DNA of 39,124 nucleotides, taken from contig NZ_ATGG01000014.1 of NCBI RefSeq assembly GCF_000413855.1, forward strand, positions 1 through 39,124, given 5' to 3'. Both the position numbers and the translations under genes were made by a program. The notes under the pieces are model-generated. The model did not search any database. It worked only from the letters and a program-made list of their open reading frames with translations, and had not been told where the DNA came from. The stretch is from Acinetobacter gyllenbergii CIP 110306 = MTCC 11365. Its GTDB lineage: Bacteria > Pseudomonadota > Gammaproteobacteria > Pseudomonadales > Moraxellaceae. Positions within the stretch are counted from its first letter, which is position 1, and each line of letters opens with the position of its first letter. Of this stretch, positions 26,371 through 33,014 are shown piece after piece.

Positions 26371-27384
26371 TTAGTATTTCCCTTTAAAATTCGCACTGAT
26401 GCGTTGTTTTAAATATTCCTTCGCTGTAATTGCTGGATATTTCTGTTGTGGGCTTTCGATCAGCACATCTTCATTGGCTTGGCAGAAGAACGCCAGACTA
26501 TAACGTGCTCCTTGGTATTCATCTGCTTCTGGATTTTTGACTCGGTGGAAATTAGATGGTAATTGATCATCACTCCAACGCATCAACATATCGCCGATAT
26601 TACAGGTGATAACATCATCCCGTGGTTCGATACTGGTCCATTGTTGTTGTTCCATATCTTTACCTGGACAGACTTGCAGACCACCTTGACCATTACGTTG
26701 GAACAATAAGGTTAAACAATCAAAATCGGTATGTGCGCCTGCACGCCATAGACCTAATTGATCTTTTAAAGCTGGATCAATGGCATAGTAATGCAGCATT
26801 CTTAAAGTGCTTTGATAACTGTCTTGTTCAGGATCATGGGCAAGGCTAAAGAAGTTATCAGCAAAACCCAGTTTATAAGCAAAACAGGAGAGTATTTTCA
26901 TACCCACATGCCAACACGCATGTTCAAATTCAAGCATGGTATTTTTAAAGTCAGGTAGCTCTTGCTCTGTTGGATAAAGCCCATCCATACGTGGACGAGT
27001 AATTTGGTAGGATTCTTTTTGGTCTGGGGTACTGGTCGATGGACGGACTTGGGCCTTACTTTCCCAACCTGCATTTCGATGGAGTGGGTAGCGTGCTTTG
27101 ACTGGTTCAGGCAGAGCAAAAAACTGTTGTGTCATGTCAAATGCAGTTTGAATCTGCTCAAGTGGAATACCATGATGCGAGACCTGAAAGAAACCAATAT
27201 CAGTGGCAGCCGCCCAGAGTTGTTCCGCAATTTCATATTTACGTTGTTCAAAGTCAGATAAATCAATCACTCGAACTTCGCGTTCAAAGGTTTCTTGACC
27301 CAAAGCTCCCATACGCGCTTCTTTTTGCAGTTCTTCTAAGCTGTAGTCATGTTCAGCGATTGGAGTCATATTGGCGCTATTCAT
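26371..27384 (-). CDS. 2-oxoglutarate/Fe(II)-dependent oxygenase, isopenicillin N synthase family
   Basis: The 337-residue protein has the IPNS-type N-terminal domain (VIDLSDF... residues 39-80) and the double-stranded beta-helix with iron ligands His218 and Asp220 (GAHTDFDCL) and His280 (SNFHRVKNP). Arg294-x-Ser296 (RYSLAFF) would bind 2-oxoglutarate, so it is a true 2OG oxygenase rather than IPNS itself. The substrate is unknown. A sigma-54 promoter and a leader RNA motif shared with the ABC-transporter operon precede it, so it probably acts on the compound, or a derivative of it, that the transporter imports. Oxidation of a purine is one possibility. Confidence 0.85.
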   Translation of the reverse strand: MNSANMTPIAEHDYSLEELQKEARMGALGQETFEREVRVIDLSDFEQRKYEIAEQLWAAATDIGFFQVSHHGIPLEQIQTAFDMTQQFFALPEPVKARYPLHRNAGWESKAQVRPSTSTPDQKESYQITRPRMDGLYPTEQELPDFKNTMLEFEHACWHVGMKILSCFAYKLGFADNFFSLAHDPEQDSYQSTLRMLHYYAIDPALKDQLGLWRAGAHTDFDCLTLLFQRNGQGGLQVCPGKDMEQQQWTSIEPRDDVITCNIGDMLMRWSDDQLPSNFHRVKNPEADEYQGARYSLAFFCQANEDVLIESPQQKYPAITAKEYLKQRISANFKGKY

Positions 27385-27452
27385 ATTTCAACCTCATCTT
27401 TTGGATAAACCGTGACCCAATCAAATAGATTGAAAGAGACGGGGCCACATTC

Positions 27453-27504
27453 AAAAAAGAGCCGCACTTTTTCCATAAGAGAAAGCTTTATAAAAAAGTG
27501 AGCT
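27453..27504 (-). terminator. Leader terminator before the 2OG oxygenase
   Basis: On the minus strand AGCUCACUUUUU (27504-27493) pairs with AAAAAGUGCGGCU (27472-27460), with one bulged C and one G-U pair. Then C and six U residues follow (27459-27453). It lies 8 bases after the conserved leader motif and about 70 bases before the start codon, where a riboswitch-controlled attenuator would be. The A-U-rich lower part makes it weaker than a classic terminator. Confidence 0.6.
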
Positions 27505-27511
27505 GATTTCT

Positions 27512-27566
27512 GAGCAATGACCCGCATAGCAGTCGATGTGACGGACTATGCTGAACGCTTCTACTC
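27512..27566 (-). ncRNA. Candidate riboswitch aptamer, 2OG-oxygenase leader
   Basis: Read on the minus strand it begins GAGUAGAAGCGUUCAG, followed by a hairpin (GCAUAG 27551-27546 with CUAUGC 27529-27524) and then GGGUCAUUGCUC. GAGU (27566-27563) can pair with GCUC (27515-27512), closing the motif. The second copy at 28466-28509 shares 26 of 29 conserved positions, while its hairpin differs by compensatory pairs. It starts about 5 bases after the predicted sigma-54 start and is followed by a terminator-like hairpin. I do not know the ligand. Confidence 0.7.
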
Positions 27567-27581
27567 TGACAGAAAGAATGA

Positions 27582-27597
27582 AGCACTTTTTGTGCCA
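27582..27597 (-). promoter_or_regulatory. Sigma-54 promoter of the 2OG-oxygenase gene
   Basis: The minus strand reads TGGCACAAAAAGTGCT: a perfect -24 element TGGCACA, N4, and GTGCT against TTGCW, with GG-N10-GC. The start is predicted near 27571, giving a leader of about 187 bases that contains the shared RNA motif. Confidence 0.75.
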
Positions 27598-27749
27598 GTT
27601 TATAAAGTGAAATAGATTGATGCTAAGATTGGCCTAAATTTTGAGCTATGTTGAATGGTTTAGTTCGGGGTGTGTTTCATTTAAATATAAGGCGTCAATC
27701 GGGCGTAGAATAAAACCAAGAGCTAGGCTATCTGCAATACAGGACAGTA

Positions 27750-28205
27750 ATGAGTGTATTTAATCGGCATACAATAAATTGCCCACCATTTGGATTATTG
27801 AAATATGGCAGTGCACATTGGCTGGGAGAGGTTGAACTTGATGCATTCGAAGAGATGCTTAGAGTTATTGTTCGAGCAAAACGTGATGGTCCAACAGATG
27901 CGCAGATTGCAGCAATGACGCGTTTGCTTTCTGATGTTGCGACCATCAAGACATTGGCAAGTAAGGCAATGGTTGATGTTTTTGTGGATTGTGAACTTCT
28001 TCCACGCGACTTTGGTTCTGATGTGCATCATATCTGGCAGTATCTTTCCCCTTGTGAAATAGAGGTCTCCGATGAAAATTATTTTGGCGGTGGTGATAAT
28101 CGGATCAATATAATGATTCTTTTTGAGTCACCACAACATTTGGATTTTTTACCCGCTATAGTGACGATTGATGGGTACTTTGAGGAATGTATTTCGGGAA
28201 CTTGA
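27750..28205 (+). CDS. Small acidic protein of unknown function
   Basis: The 151-residue protein has an AGGA ribosome site and ordinary codon use, so it is probably real. It opens FGLLKYGSAHWLGEVELDAFE, then an acidic helical part with GPTDAQIAAMTRLL. This general pattern resembles the uncharacterised DUF6985-like proteins and some toxin-immunity families, but I am not certain. It has no signal peptide or membrane segment. It reads away from the sigma-54 promoter of the oxygenase and ends 234 bases before the ABC operon promoter. Confidence 0.6.
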   Translation: MSVFNRHTINCPPFGLLKYGSAHWLGEVELDAFEEMLRVIVRAKRDGPTDAQIAAMTRLLSDVATIKTLASKAMVDVFVDCELLPRDFGSDVHHIWQYLSPCEIEVSDENYFGGGDNRINIMILFESPQHLDFLPAIVTIDGYFEECISGT

Positions 28206-28438
28206 TGGCGACTTATTTTTTTAAATCTAATTTCAGAATGATTGTCGACATGTAACCTCGTTATTTAAAAGATCAATTTATTCGGTCGCATAGTTCATTT
28301 AGAGTGCATCTGTACTTACTTAACGCACCATTAAACTGCATACAAAACCAAAGACTCAATGCAGTTGATTCATCTAAAAATAACTAATAATAAATCCAAC
28401 CTAGAGAATTGCTATAAAAAACAAGATCAAATCAATCT
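28206..28438 (+). other. Upstream regulatory region of the ABC operon
   Basis: No gene is visible. The stretch is AT-rich and contains the inverted repeat at 28334-28366 and runs of A/T that could bend DNA between an enhancer and the sigma-54 promoter at 28439. Confidence 0.5.
28334..28366. promoter_or_regulatory. Inverted repeat, candidate enhancer-binding-protein site
   Basis: AACTGCAT (28334-28341) and ATGCAGTT (28359-28366) form a perfect 8-base inverted repeat 100-130 bases upstream of the predicted start at 28465, the usual distance for a sigma-54 activator. The overlapping CGCACC-ATTAA-ACTGCA (28324-28340) weakly resembles an NtrC site. Confidence 0.4.
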
Positions 28439-28454
28439 TGGCACAGAGCTTGCT
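28439..28454 (+). promoter_or_regulatory. Sigma-54 promoter of the ABC-transporter operon
   Basis: TGGCACAGAGCTTGCT is a full match to TGGCACR-N4-TTGCW with GG-N10-GC. The start is predicted near 28465, one base before the conserved leader RNA motif. It is the best sigma-54 match in the window. Confidence 0.85.
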
Positions 28455-28465
28455 AAATCATGATT

Positions 28466-28509
28466 GAGTATAAGCGGTCAGTATGTTGCAAACATACGGG
28501 ACATTGCTC
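28466..28509 (+). ncRNA. Candidate riboswitch aptamer, ABC-operon leader
   Basis: The RNA begins GAGUAUAAGCGGUCA. A hairpin follows (GUAUGUU 28481-28487 with AACAUAC 28491-28497), then GGGACAUUGCUC. GAGU (28466-28469) can pair with GCUC (28506-28509). A segment downstream is complementary to both conserved strands: GCUUAUAC (28578-28585) with GUAUAAGC (28468-28475), and AGAGAAAUGU (28565-28574) with ACAUUGCUCU (28501-28510, one mismatch). The aptamer fold and this long-range fold exclude each other, as in a switch. Between them, hairpins ACAGC/GCUGU, UCCUC/GGGGA and CAAAGCCAA/UUGGUUUUG fill 28511-28564. Confidence 0.7.
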
Positions 28510-28592
28510 TACAGCATTTGCTGTTCCTCTTTTGGGGACAAAGCCAATTGATTTTTTGGTTTTGAGAGAAATGTGTAGCTTATACATTGATT

Positions 28593-28640
28593 GACCCCCT
28601 AAAAAGAACAGCAAGATGAATCCATACAGATTTAGGGGTC
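28593..28640 (+). promoter_or_regulatory. Hairpin masking the ribosome site of the ABC operon
   Basis: GACCCCCTAAA (28593-28603) pairs with TTTAGGGGTC (28631-28640) with one bulged C. The 3' arm contains AGGGG (28634-28638), the ribosome site 7 bases before the ATG at 28646. TTTTGGGG at 28530-28537, in the leader, could pair with the CCCCC side instead and free the site, giving a plausible expression platform. Confidence 0.65.
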
Positions 28641-28645
28641 TTAAT

Positions 28646-29638
28646 ATGAATATTCAGCACTATGTGGGCAAAGGGCGACGTACTGTTATCGCGGGCGCGT
28701 TATTAGGGCTAGGTACAGTGCTCAGCTCAACCAGTTTTGCAGCCGATAAACTGGTTTTACAAACTACTTGGTTTGCACAAGCCGAGCAAGGGGGATATTA
28801 CCAAGCACTGGCACAAGGAATTTATAAAAAATACGGGCTTGATGTCGATATTAAAATTGGTGGCCCACAGGTCAATAACATGACCTTATTATTGTCAAAA
28901 CGTGCCGACATTATTATTAATTATGATCTACAGGTCTTAAAAGGCATCGAAAGTAACTTTCCCATCAAAGCGGTGGCAGCACCATTTCAATTTGATCCAC
29001 AAGGTGTGTTAACTCACAGCGATGTAAAGTCTTTGGCCGATCTCAAAAGCAAAACCATTCTAGTCTCGACCAGCGGACAAGCAAGCTGGTGGCCTTGGTT
29101 AAAAGGCAAATATAAATTAGATGCCGCGCAGGCACGCCCTTATACCTTCAATATGCAGCCATTCTTAGCAGGCAAAAATGTAGTCCAGCAAGCCTATGCC
29201 ACCTCGGAAGTGTTTCAGGCGAAAAAAGCAGAACCATCAAGTAATTTCTTTTTATTTGCTGATGCGGGTTATCCAGCCTATGGCGGCATTTTAGTGACTC
29301 GCAATGATGTCATTCAAAATAAACCTGATGTACTGCGCCGTTTTGTTCAGGCATCGATGGAAGGATGGAAAAACTATTTAGCTGATCCACGTTTGGGCAA
29401 TAGCATCATTAAAAAAGAAAACCCGAATATGAATGATGAACTGCTGACTTTTGCGGTCGGGCAAATGCGCAAATTAAAACTGATTGATGGTGGAGATGCT
29501 AAGACCCAAGGCATTGGCGTGATGACAGACGCACGTTGGAAAGCAACCCGAGATTTTATGGTGAACGCAGGTTTACTCAAAGCCCAAACCAATTGGAAAG
29601 CCGCTTATACCACGCAGTTTGTTAAAGCTGCCAAATAA
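28646..29638 (+). CDS. ABC transporter substrate-binding protein, NMT1/SsuA-like
   Basis: This is a periplasmic binding protein with a signal peptide (cleavage near TSFAADK) and the NMT1/THI5-like fold used for nitrate, sulfonate, taurine, pyrimidine and purine-like ligands. The mature part opens LVLQTTWFAQAEQGGYYQAL, with GIYKKYGLDVDIKIGG typical of the family. A start at 28616 is in frame, but the ATG at 28646 has an AGGGG site at the right distance and gives a normal signal peptide. It is the first gene of a four-gene operon with ATPase, permease and amidohydrolase, so its ligand is probably the substrate of that deaminase. Confidence 0.88.
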   Translation: MNIQHYVGKGRRTVIAGALLGLGTVLSSTSFAADKLVLQTTWFAQAEQGGYYQALAQGIYKKYGLDVDIKIGGPQVNNMTLLLSKRADIIINYDLQVLKGIESNFPIKAVAAPFQFDPQGVLTHSDVKSLADLKSKTILVSTSGQASWWPWLKGKYKLDAAQARPYTFNMQPFLAGKNVVQQAYATSEVFQAKKAEPSSNFFLFADAGYPAYGGILVTRNDVIQNKPDVLRRFVQASMEGWKNYLADPRLGNSIIKKENPNMNDELLTFAVGQMRKLKLIDGGDAKTQGIGVMTDARWKATRDFMVNAGLLKAQTNWKAAYTTQFVKAAK

Positions 29639-29715
29639 TCTTAGATACTTGCCTGAAAAGTAAGTCAGGGTGAAAGGGTGAACAAAATAGGGCACTCGCA
29701 CGAAGGGGAAACCAC

Positions 29716-30537
29716 ATGAATTCTGCTTTACCAATTGATACACCAATACATGAATCTTCAACCTTTATCACGCCGATGATTATGGCGAGAGGCGTTGAAA
29801 AAACCTATCCCAATGGCACCAATGCCTTACAGCGACTGGATTTAAATATTGCCCGCGGTGAAATTGTTTCATTACTGGGACCGTCAGGTTGCGGTAAAAG
29901 TACCTTGCTAAAAATGTTTGCCGATCTGGAACAGCCTTCAGCAGGTTTGGTACGCTGGAATGGCAAGGCTGAAATGCAATCTCAATGTAAAATGGCCATG
30001 GTGTTTCAGGAAGCAACACTGATGCCGTGGGCCAATATTGAAGACAATGTGCGTTTACCTTTGGATTTACAGCATATTGCCAAATCAACCAGTACACCCA
30101 AAGTCCAAGCTGCTTTAAAAGCCGTTGGTTTAGAGAAATTCGGCAAAGTTTATCCGCGTGAACTTTCGGGTGGCATGCAAATGCGTGCCTCTTTGGCTAG
30201 AGCCTTGGTGACTGAACCTGATCTATTACTGATGGATGAACCTTTTGGCGCATTGGATGAGTTTACCCGCCATAAACTCGACAGTGATATCCGTCAATTA
30301 TGGTCTGAACGAGATCTCACGGTGGTATTTGTTACGCATAGTATTTACGAAGCGGTGTATCTGTCTTCACGGGTCATTGTGATGGGTGCACGACCAGGAC
30401 GTGTAGTGGCAGATTTAAATATTAATGGGCCTTATCAACGCGATGAGTCTTTCCGAAGCTCAGACATTTTTATTCAACAATGTTCGCATCTATCGCAATT
30501 ATTGGCTGAGGCAAGCGGAGGACATGATCATGATTAA
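29716..30537 (+). CDS. ABC transporter ATP-binding protein
   Basis: The 273-residue ATPase is of the nitrate/sulfonate/taurine (SsuB/TauB) type. The Walker A motif GPSGCGKST is at residues 55-63, the Q-loop is in VFQEATLMPW, the signature is LSGGMQMRASLARAL, Walker B is LLLMDEPFGALDE, and the switch histidine is in FVTHSIYEA. It is energised in the cytoplasm and couples to the permease whose start overlaps its stop. The ATG is preceded by GAAGGGGAAA. Confidence 0.92.
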   Translation: MNSALPIDTPIHESSTFITPMIMARGVEKTYPNGTNALQRLDLNIARGEIVSLLGPSGCGKSTLLKMFADLEQPSAGLVRWNGKAEMQSQCKMAMVFQEATLMPWANIEDNVRLPLDLQHIAKSTSTPKVQAALKAVGLEKFGKVYPRELSGGMQMRASLARALVTEPDLLLMDEPFGALDEFTRHKLDSDIRQLWSERDLTVVFVTHSIYEAVYLSSRVIVMGARPGRVVADLNINGPYQRDESFRSSDIFIQQCSHLSQLLAEASGGHDHD

Positions 30538-31324
30538 ACCATTGCTACAACATCCAACGGTACAACGTATTGCCGCTCCATTGGGGCTTGGTCTGATTTT
30601 TCTCATGTTTTGGCAACTGAGTTTTCAACAACTGGAAGTGCCTGTTTATGTCGTACCTAAACCTAGTGATATTGTCATGGCGCTGATTAATCAGTCTAGT
30701 GTGCTATTCAGTAGTTTATGGGTAACTTTAAAAATCACTTTATTGGCTTTTGTCTGCGCTGTGATCATTGGCACATTGATCGCTTTTGTATTTGTACAAA
30801 GTCGTGTGCTCGAAGCCTGTTTTATGCCGTATGCCATTTTATTTCAGGTCACACCGATTGTTGCAATCGCACCTCTGGTCATCATCTGGATTCAAAATAC
30901 CACTTTGGCTTTGGTGGTGTGTGCCATGTTAGTCGCGGTTTTTCCAATACTGACCAATACCACCTTGGGTCTGCGTAGTGTCAATAAAGGTTTGCTCAAT
31001 CTTTTTCAAATCAATAAAGCCAGTCGCTGGCAAATTCTAATGCGTTTACGTGTGCCGAATGCTTTGCCTTATTTCTTTGGTGGCTTACGGATTTCCTGTG
31101 GCTTGGCGTTAATTGGTGCTGTAGTTTCCGAGTTTGTTGCAGGTGCGGGTGGAACCAGTGCAGGCTTGGCTTATCAAATCTTACAAGCAGGATTTCAGTT
31201 GGATTTACCGTTGATGTTTGCTGCATTATTCCTGATTACCTGTACGGGTCTGGGCTTATTTGTCGTCATGTCTTTATTAAGCCAGTTGTTTTTAAGCAAA
31301 TGGCATGAGAGTGAGCAAGTATGA
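30530..31324 (+). CDS. ABC transporter permease
   Basis: This inner-membrane permease of the binding-protein-dependent (SsuC/TauC) type has about six hydrophobic segments. The EAA-like loop is recognisable around LRVPNALPYFFGGLRISCGLALIGAVVSEF. The frame opens earlier, but the ATG at 30530 has a GGAGG site 8 bases before it, whereas one at 30524 is only two bases away. The start overlaps the ATPase stop and the stop overlaps the next ATG, so translation is coupled through the operon. Confidence 0.9.
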   Translation: MIKPLLQHPTVQRIAAPLGLGLIFLMFWQLSFQQLEVPVYVVPKPSDIVMALINQSSVLFSSLWVTLKITLLAFVCAVIIGTLIAFVFVQSRVLEACFMPYAILFQVTPIVAIAPLVIIWIQNTTLALVVCAMLVAVFPILTNTTLGLRSVNKGLLNLFQINKASRWQILMRLRVPNALPYFFGGLRISCGLALIGAVVSEFVAGAGGTSAGLAYQILQAGFQLDLPLMFAALFLITCTGLGLFVVMSLLSQLFLSKWHESEQV

Positions 31325-32775
31325 GTTCAGTGACTTTAAATAATAGCTATTTAATTCAAAATGCCTATGCCATTTTGACTGGTTTAACTGGTGAAGCAGC
31401 ACGTTGCACATCCACCGATATCCGCATCCAATCAGGACAAATTACGGAAATAGGACGGTTGAGCACTCAGCCGAATGAGCAGATTGTCGATGCCAAAGAT
31501 TGTGTGATTTATCCAGCATGGGTGAATACCCATCATCATTTATTTCAGTCTTTACTCAAGGGTGAACCACAAGGACTGAATCAAAATCTGACTTCGTGGT
31601 TGGCATGTACGCCGTATCGGTTCCGTGGTGCATTCGATGAAGCGACTTTTCGGATTGCTGTACGTATTGGTTTGATTGAATTATTACGTTCAGGTTGTGC
31701 AACGGTAGCAGACCATCATTATTTATATTGGCCGCACATGCCGTTTGATGGTGCTGCAATTTTATTTGATGAAGCCGAAAAATTGGGTATGCGCTTTGTG
31801 CTGTGTCGTGGTGGTGCAACACTTACCCGTGGTTTGGAAAGTGAGTTGCCTCAAGCCTTACGTCCAGAGAAATTTGAAGACTATATGGCGGATATTGAGC
31901 GTTTAGTGCAGCACTATCATCAACCAGAATCAGATGCTTTCCGAAAAATCGTGATGGCACCCACTTCAACTTTGCATTCGACCACAGCACAGCAGTTGCG
32001 TGAAAGTGCCAAAATCGCCAGACAATTGGGGATTCGGATGCATAGCCATTTATCTGAAACGGTGGATTATCTGGATGCAGCTAGAGCTAAGTTTGCTATG
32101 ACCCCAGTCCAGTTCTGTGCTGAACAGGACTGGATTGGCAATGATGTGTGGTTTGCACATCTGGTGAAATTATTGCCAGAAGAAATTCAGTTGTTGGGCC
32201 AAACTCAAACAGGCATTGCGCATTGCCCTCAGAGTAATGCTCGTTTGGGTAGCGGTATTGCTGATCTGGTTGCTTTGGAACAGGCAGGTATGACCATTTC
32301 GATTGGGGTTGATGGTGCGGGTTCCAATGAAGCCGCAGATATGTTGTCTGAAACCCATGCCGCTTGGTTATTACAACGGGCCAGAAAAGGGATGTTGGCG
32401 AGACCACAATATGAGGGAGGACAATTTGAAGGTGGCGCAGATGCTGCTAGTATTGAGGATGTGATCCGTTGGGGAACGGTAGGTGGTGCGAAGATATTAG
32501 GACTCGATCAAGTCGGTACAATTGAGGTGGGGCAACAGGCTGATTTGGTCATTTATCAGTTAGATGATCCTCGTTATTTTGGCTTGCATGATATGGCGAT
32601 TGGACCTGTGGCAAGTGGCGGACGAGCGCATATTAAGGCCATGTTTGTAGCAGGGAAAATGGTGATGGAAAATGATCAGATTCCTGATCTGGATATGATG
32701 GAGTTGGCTTGGCAAGCTAAGCAAGCGGTGAAGCTATTACAACAGCGAAGTATGGACATGGCAAAAATAGCCTAA
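31321..32775 (+). CDS. Amidohydrolase of the 8-oxoguanine/isoxanthopterin deaminase group
   Basis: The 484-residue COG0402 enzyme is a distant paralogue of the deaminase at 19674-21053. Metal ligands lie in NTHHHLFQSL (His71, His73), MHSHLSETVDY, FAHLVKL and VDGAGSNEAAD. Where the other protein has TRGSMSLGQEQGGLPP, this one has CRGGATLTRGLESELPQ, so the substrate pocket differs. The family deaminates guanine-like rings such as 8-oxoguanine, isoxanthopterin or triazines; I cannot choose. Its ATG overlaps the permease stop (ATGA), so it acts on what the transporter brings in and would release ammonia. Confidence 0.82.
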   Translation: MSSVTLNNSYLIQNAYAILTGLTGEAARCTSTDIRIQSGQITEIGRLSTQPNEQIVDAKDCVIYPAWVNTHHHLFQSLLKGEPQGLNQNLTSWLACTPYRFRGAFDEATFRIAVRIGLIELLRSGCATVADHHYLYWPHMPFDGAAILFDEAEKLGMRFVLCRGGATLTRGLESELPQALRPEKFEDYMADIERLVQHYHQPESDAFRKIVMAPTSTLHSTTAQQLRESAKIARQLGIRMHSHLSETVDYLDAARAKFAMTPVQFCAEQDWIGNDVWFAHLVKLLPEEIQLLGQTQTGIAHCPQSNARLGSGIADLVALEQAGMTISIGVDGAGSNEAADMLSETHAAWLLQRARKGMLARPQYEGGQFEGGADAASIEDVIRWGTVGGAKILGLDQVGTIEVGQQADLVIYQLDDPRYFGLHDMAIGPVASGGRAHIKAMFVAGKMVMENDQIPDLDMMELAWQAKQAVKLLQQRSMDMAKIA

Positions 32776-33014
32776 GCTAAAGTTGAGATATTGTAGCAGG
32801 GGAAACTCATCGCATTTGCGGGTATCTTTAAGTATTCATTCAACTAAGTCCAGCGAGTAATAAAAAAACCTAGGCATATCATCAGTTGCCAGATTGGAAT
32901 CTATTATAGACAAGATACAAGGTTTTATCGTTCATCAAATGCGCATTGCAATACTGAGCTATTGCAATACGCTTACGAGCATAAAACGTGACCATTGTTG
33001 GCCCGCTAGCATCA

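Noticed and set aside
27517..27615. A short 32-codon frame on the plus strand (starting MTRIAV) opposite the oxygenase leader
   Set aside because: It lies antisense over the conserved RNA motif and sigma-54 site, has no ribosome site, and its apparent sequence is explained by those elements.
28466..28585. Known guanidine-I (ykkC), TPP or classic purine riboswitch
   Set aside because: Conserved core sequences of these classes that I can recall are not present. I could not run a covariance search, so membership of other classes remains open.
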